Assembly (NCBI GenBank): GCA_964567745.1
Contig: CAZMNY010000037.1
Location: 23,041-87,040, forward strand
DNA: 64,000 bases
Source: CAZMNY01 sp964567745
GTDB lineage: Bacteria > Planctomycetota > Planctomycetia > Pirellulales > Pirellulaceae
Direction: 5' to 3'
The notes beneath the pieces are model-generated. The model was given only the letters and a program-made list of their open reading frames with translations. It was not told the DNA's origin and ran no database searches. Position numbers and translations under genes: made by a program. Below are positions 63,701-64,000 of this stretch, piece after piece; positions within the stretch are counted from its first letter, which is position 1; each line of letters opens with the position of its first letter.

Positions 63701-64000
63701 TGTTGGGCGCCGGGGTTCCGAACTGACGGCGTTTGGCCACCAGTTTGGGAGTTGCCTTGGGACCAATGGAAGCGGGACGCGGCGAAGTCTTCGTTTGGTT
63801 GCCGATTTGAGCCGACAGAGCGGGTTGCTTACTGGTTGCCGGGCGACGCGACTTTGCCGAGGGCGCAGAGGAGTCGGTGCGAATAAAACTGCTCAATCCA
63901 AATTGCGACCGGCCCGTCGTCGGCTTGCTTGTCGTCGGCTTGCTTGTCGTCGGCTTGCTTGTCGTCGGCTTGCTTGTCGTCGGCTTGCTTGTCGTCGGCT
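60711..64000 (-). CDS. CpaC/RcpA-like secretin with very long basic N-terminal extension (partial)
   Basis: At least 1096 residues, open at the right edge so the true start is outside the window. The last about 480 residues are a pilus-type secretin: POTRA-like and BON parts (LLKCKAGVFRTAIVDSTVVD, RIGATQVTFWFENNEEEPQ, YLEDLIGEIFPDSKIRMNLV), then the secretin barrel (VALRVKIAELSRSAARGAGI, FVAGGEFAVPTVVGTGG, LVTPELVHPMEPEEVPPLPG). About 600 residues before this are a disordered Lys/Arg/Pro/Ala/Ser-rich extension with KPTTS repeats at the very edge. Secretins form the outer-membrane pore of Tad/Flp pili or type II systems. A TTG at 63896 is only one internal possibility. Confidence 0.85.
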   Translation of the reverse strand, partial: PTTSKPTTSKPTTSKPTTSKPTTSKPTTGRSQFGLSSFIRTDSSAPSAKSRRPATSKQPALSAQIGNQTKTSPRPASIGPKATPKLVAKRRQFGTPAPNRPYVVPRVQLPTLPTLPAPRVPAPKIAAPRVPAPKVAASHRPAPIVSPSRYSSAASKTGRDTQARPQPLKYTGRAQALNAPKKNAFVERGNLPNRHGSTRNEPSRWAGPSAKPLAPTESARAKQTAAADATAKRLPPAPYKPSSPYKPSLAGKKTSSTPAQVVDVRKVQTKRTNSTPYRSSQASTAARSVSDRAPRIAKAIDAKPIRKSPLKPMARNERPSLERPPLRDTRNQLAAKPLPEPPVLMPVPNATPGTRNAIVKKPVFGSRNSIAANSVPRPQQLKQTKPTWANASPSVAARPHYFGPTAFPSTPNTAKTAGVKTEAKPKTSQQAPKREISPERVIAAPKLAKSEAAAPSTPNKAGSYRDQLAARNSNARSNSQVAPKSERPRLNASPRPTVPTTSIATTSRKSAPKQSRARAAESFTSKGAAPANTRPFAGPLRTPATTVSRNRPLNDSRTAQSRTKPHGFRVPLAPTETTRKRESLDRYLQQRLQAAQRHPSNQLVVAQPPPQDPPAAKNNLPTNAPFEIIDEAGRLTVETGRSRLLKCKAGVFRTAIVDSTVVDIVQFTPQEVSIIGKRIGATQVTFWFENNEEEPQTYLIEVHPSTKQQDNRQRKYQYLEDLIGEIFPDSKIRMNLVADKLVVRGQAKGAAEAAQIMAIIRARSGGNSGGGMGLSGGQVARVMGPGELGPETNDQLQIINLIQIPGVQQVALRVKIAELSRSAARGAGIDLDADIKINGNEGALLLQSLLNSGAGASPALLGQINNEEIEIGFRWLQQHGIVRVVSEPTLVTLSGTSATFVAGGEFAVPTVVGTGGLSAVTTDFRAFGAIISFLPTVIDKDRIRLQVSPEFSKIDSALSVGGTPGLQVRSVTTTVEMREGQTLAVAGLLDESLTAKRTGNLPWLEKIVGTRDTARNETELIILVTPELVHPMEPEEVPPLPGFDVTEATNKEFYWHGRIEGNPTREYRSTVWPTLKRRYGAGGSSMISGPFGHGQ
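63921..64000. repeat. 15-bp tandem repeat encoding KPTTS, at least 5.3 copies
   Basis: CGGCTTGCTTGTCGT (plus strand) repeats perfectly to the window edge; on the minus strand it encodes KPTTS in the secretin frame. The array continues beyond the window. Confidence 0.9.

Noticed and set aside
63921..64000. CRISPR or attachment-site repeats
   Set aside because: 15-bp units are contiguous and in frame with the secretin, encoding KPTTS.

Overview
The window reads as a chromosomal segment of a planctomycete, most likely a Pirellulales-type organism. The signs are two very large PVC-type proteins that join a dehydrogenase-like propeller, HEAT repeats and a CxxCH haem domain, a BBP7-type outer-membrane barrel with a Q/P/Y-rich leader, a DUF1559-like pseudopilin fragment, long genes on both strands, and frequent GTG/TTG starts. 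No prophage, insertion sequence or CRISPR array was seen.

Layout. 0.26-4.4 kb (minus): argC, argJ, an RCK-type K+-channel-like protein and a Nudix hydrolase. 4.4-9.4 kb: a membrane protein and xylB, divergent from a solute-binding protein. 9.45-10.07 kb: RNase P RNA and tRNA-Ala(CGC). 10.4-16.1 kb: a ribbon-helix-helix protein, flavin reductase, hflX, a small hypothetical and mgtE. 16.1-21.6 kb: a CbiA/CobB-like protein without its catalytic motifs, an FHA-GAF-sigma54 activator and a CE15 esterase. 22.1-25.2 kb: a SecD-like lipoprotein gene split by an amber codon, a Tat-exported protein and a peroxiredoxin with UGA at the peroxidatic position. 25.8-27.5 kb: a two-gene unit pairing an Sm-like/FlhA-C fusion with a mini-protein resembling the flagellin N-terminus. 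27.9-45.7 kb: the two PVC cytochrome proteins, a scar joining two truncated genes, an OleA-type thiolase, a zinc-ribbon membrane protein, the BBP7 barrel, a NosR-like flavoprotein, an FAD oxidoreductase and a nitrilase-family enzyme. 45.9-47.7 kb: a DsbD-alpha/FG-GAP protein with an in-frame UGA. 47.9-56.8 kb: three overlapping ClpB-like AAA+ genes. 57.3-64.0 kb: an AAA ATPase, a TadD-like TPR lipoprotein, a small lipoprotein and a secretin running off the right edge, resembling part of a Flp/Tad pilus or secretion locus.

Most unusual content: (1) three reading frames (peroxiredoxin, DsbD-alpha/FG-GAP protein, DUF1559 fragment) carry an in-frame UGA followed at the right distance by a hairpin with G in the first two loop positions, suggesting selenocysteine use. 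(2) A soluble Sm-like/FlhA-C protein sits beside a 98-residue flagellin-D0-like protein, with sequence repeats upstream. (3) Three ClpB-like ATPases are joined by two ATGA overlaps. They lack the usual Clp N-domain, have degenerate first ATPase Walker B motifs, and two end in a segment resembling the PCRF core of peptide-chain release factors. These are reading-based inferences; no database search was possible.
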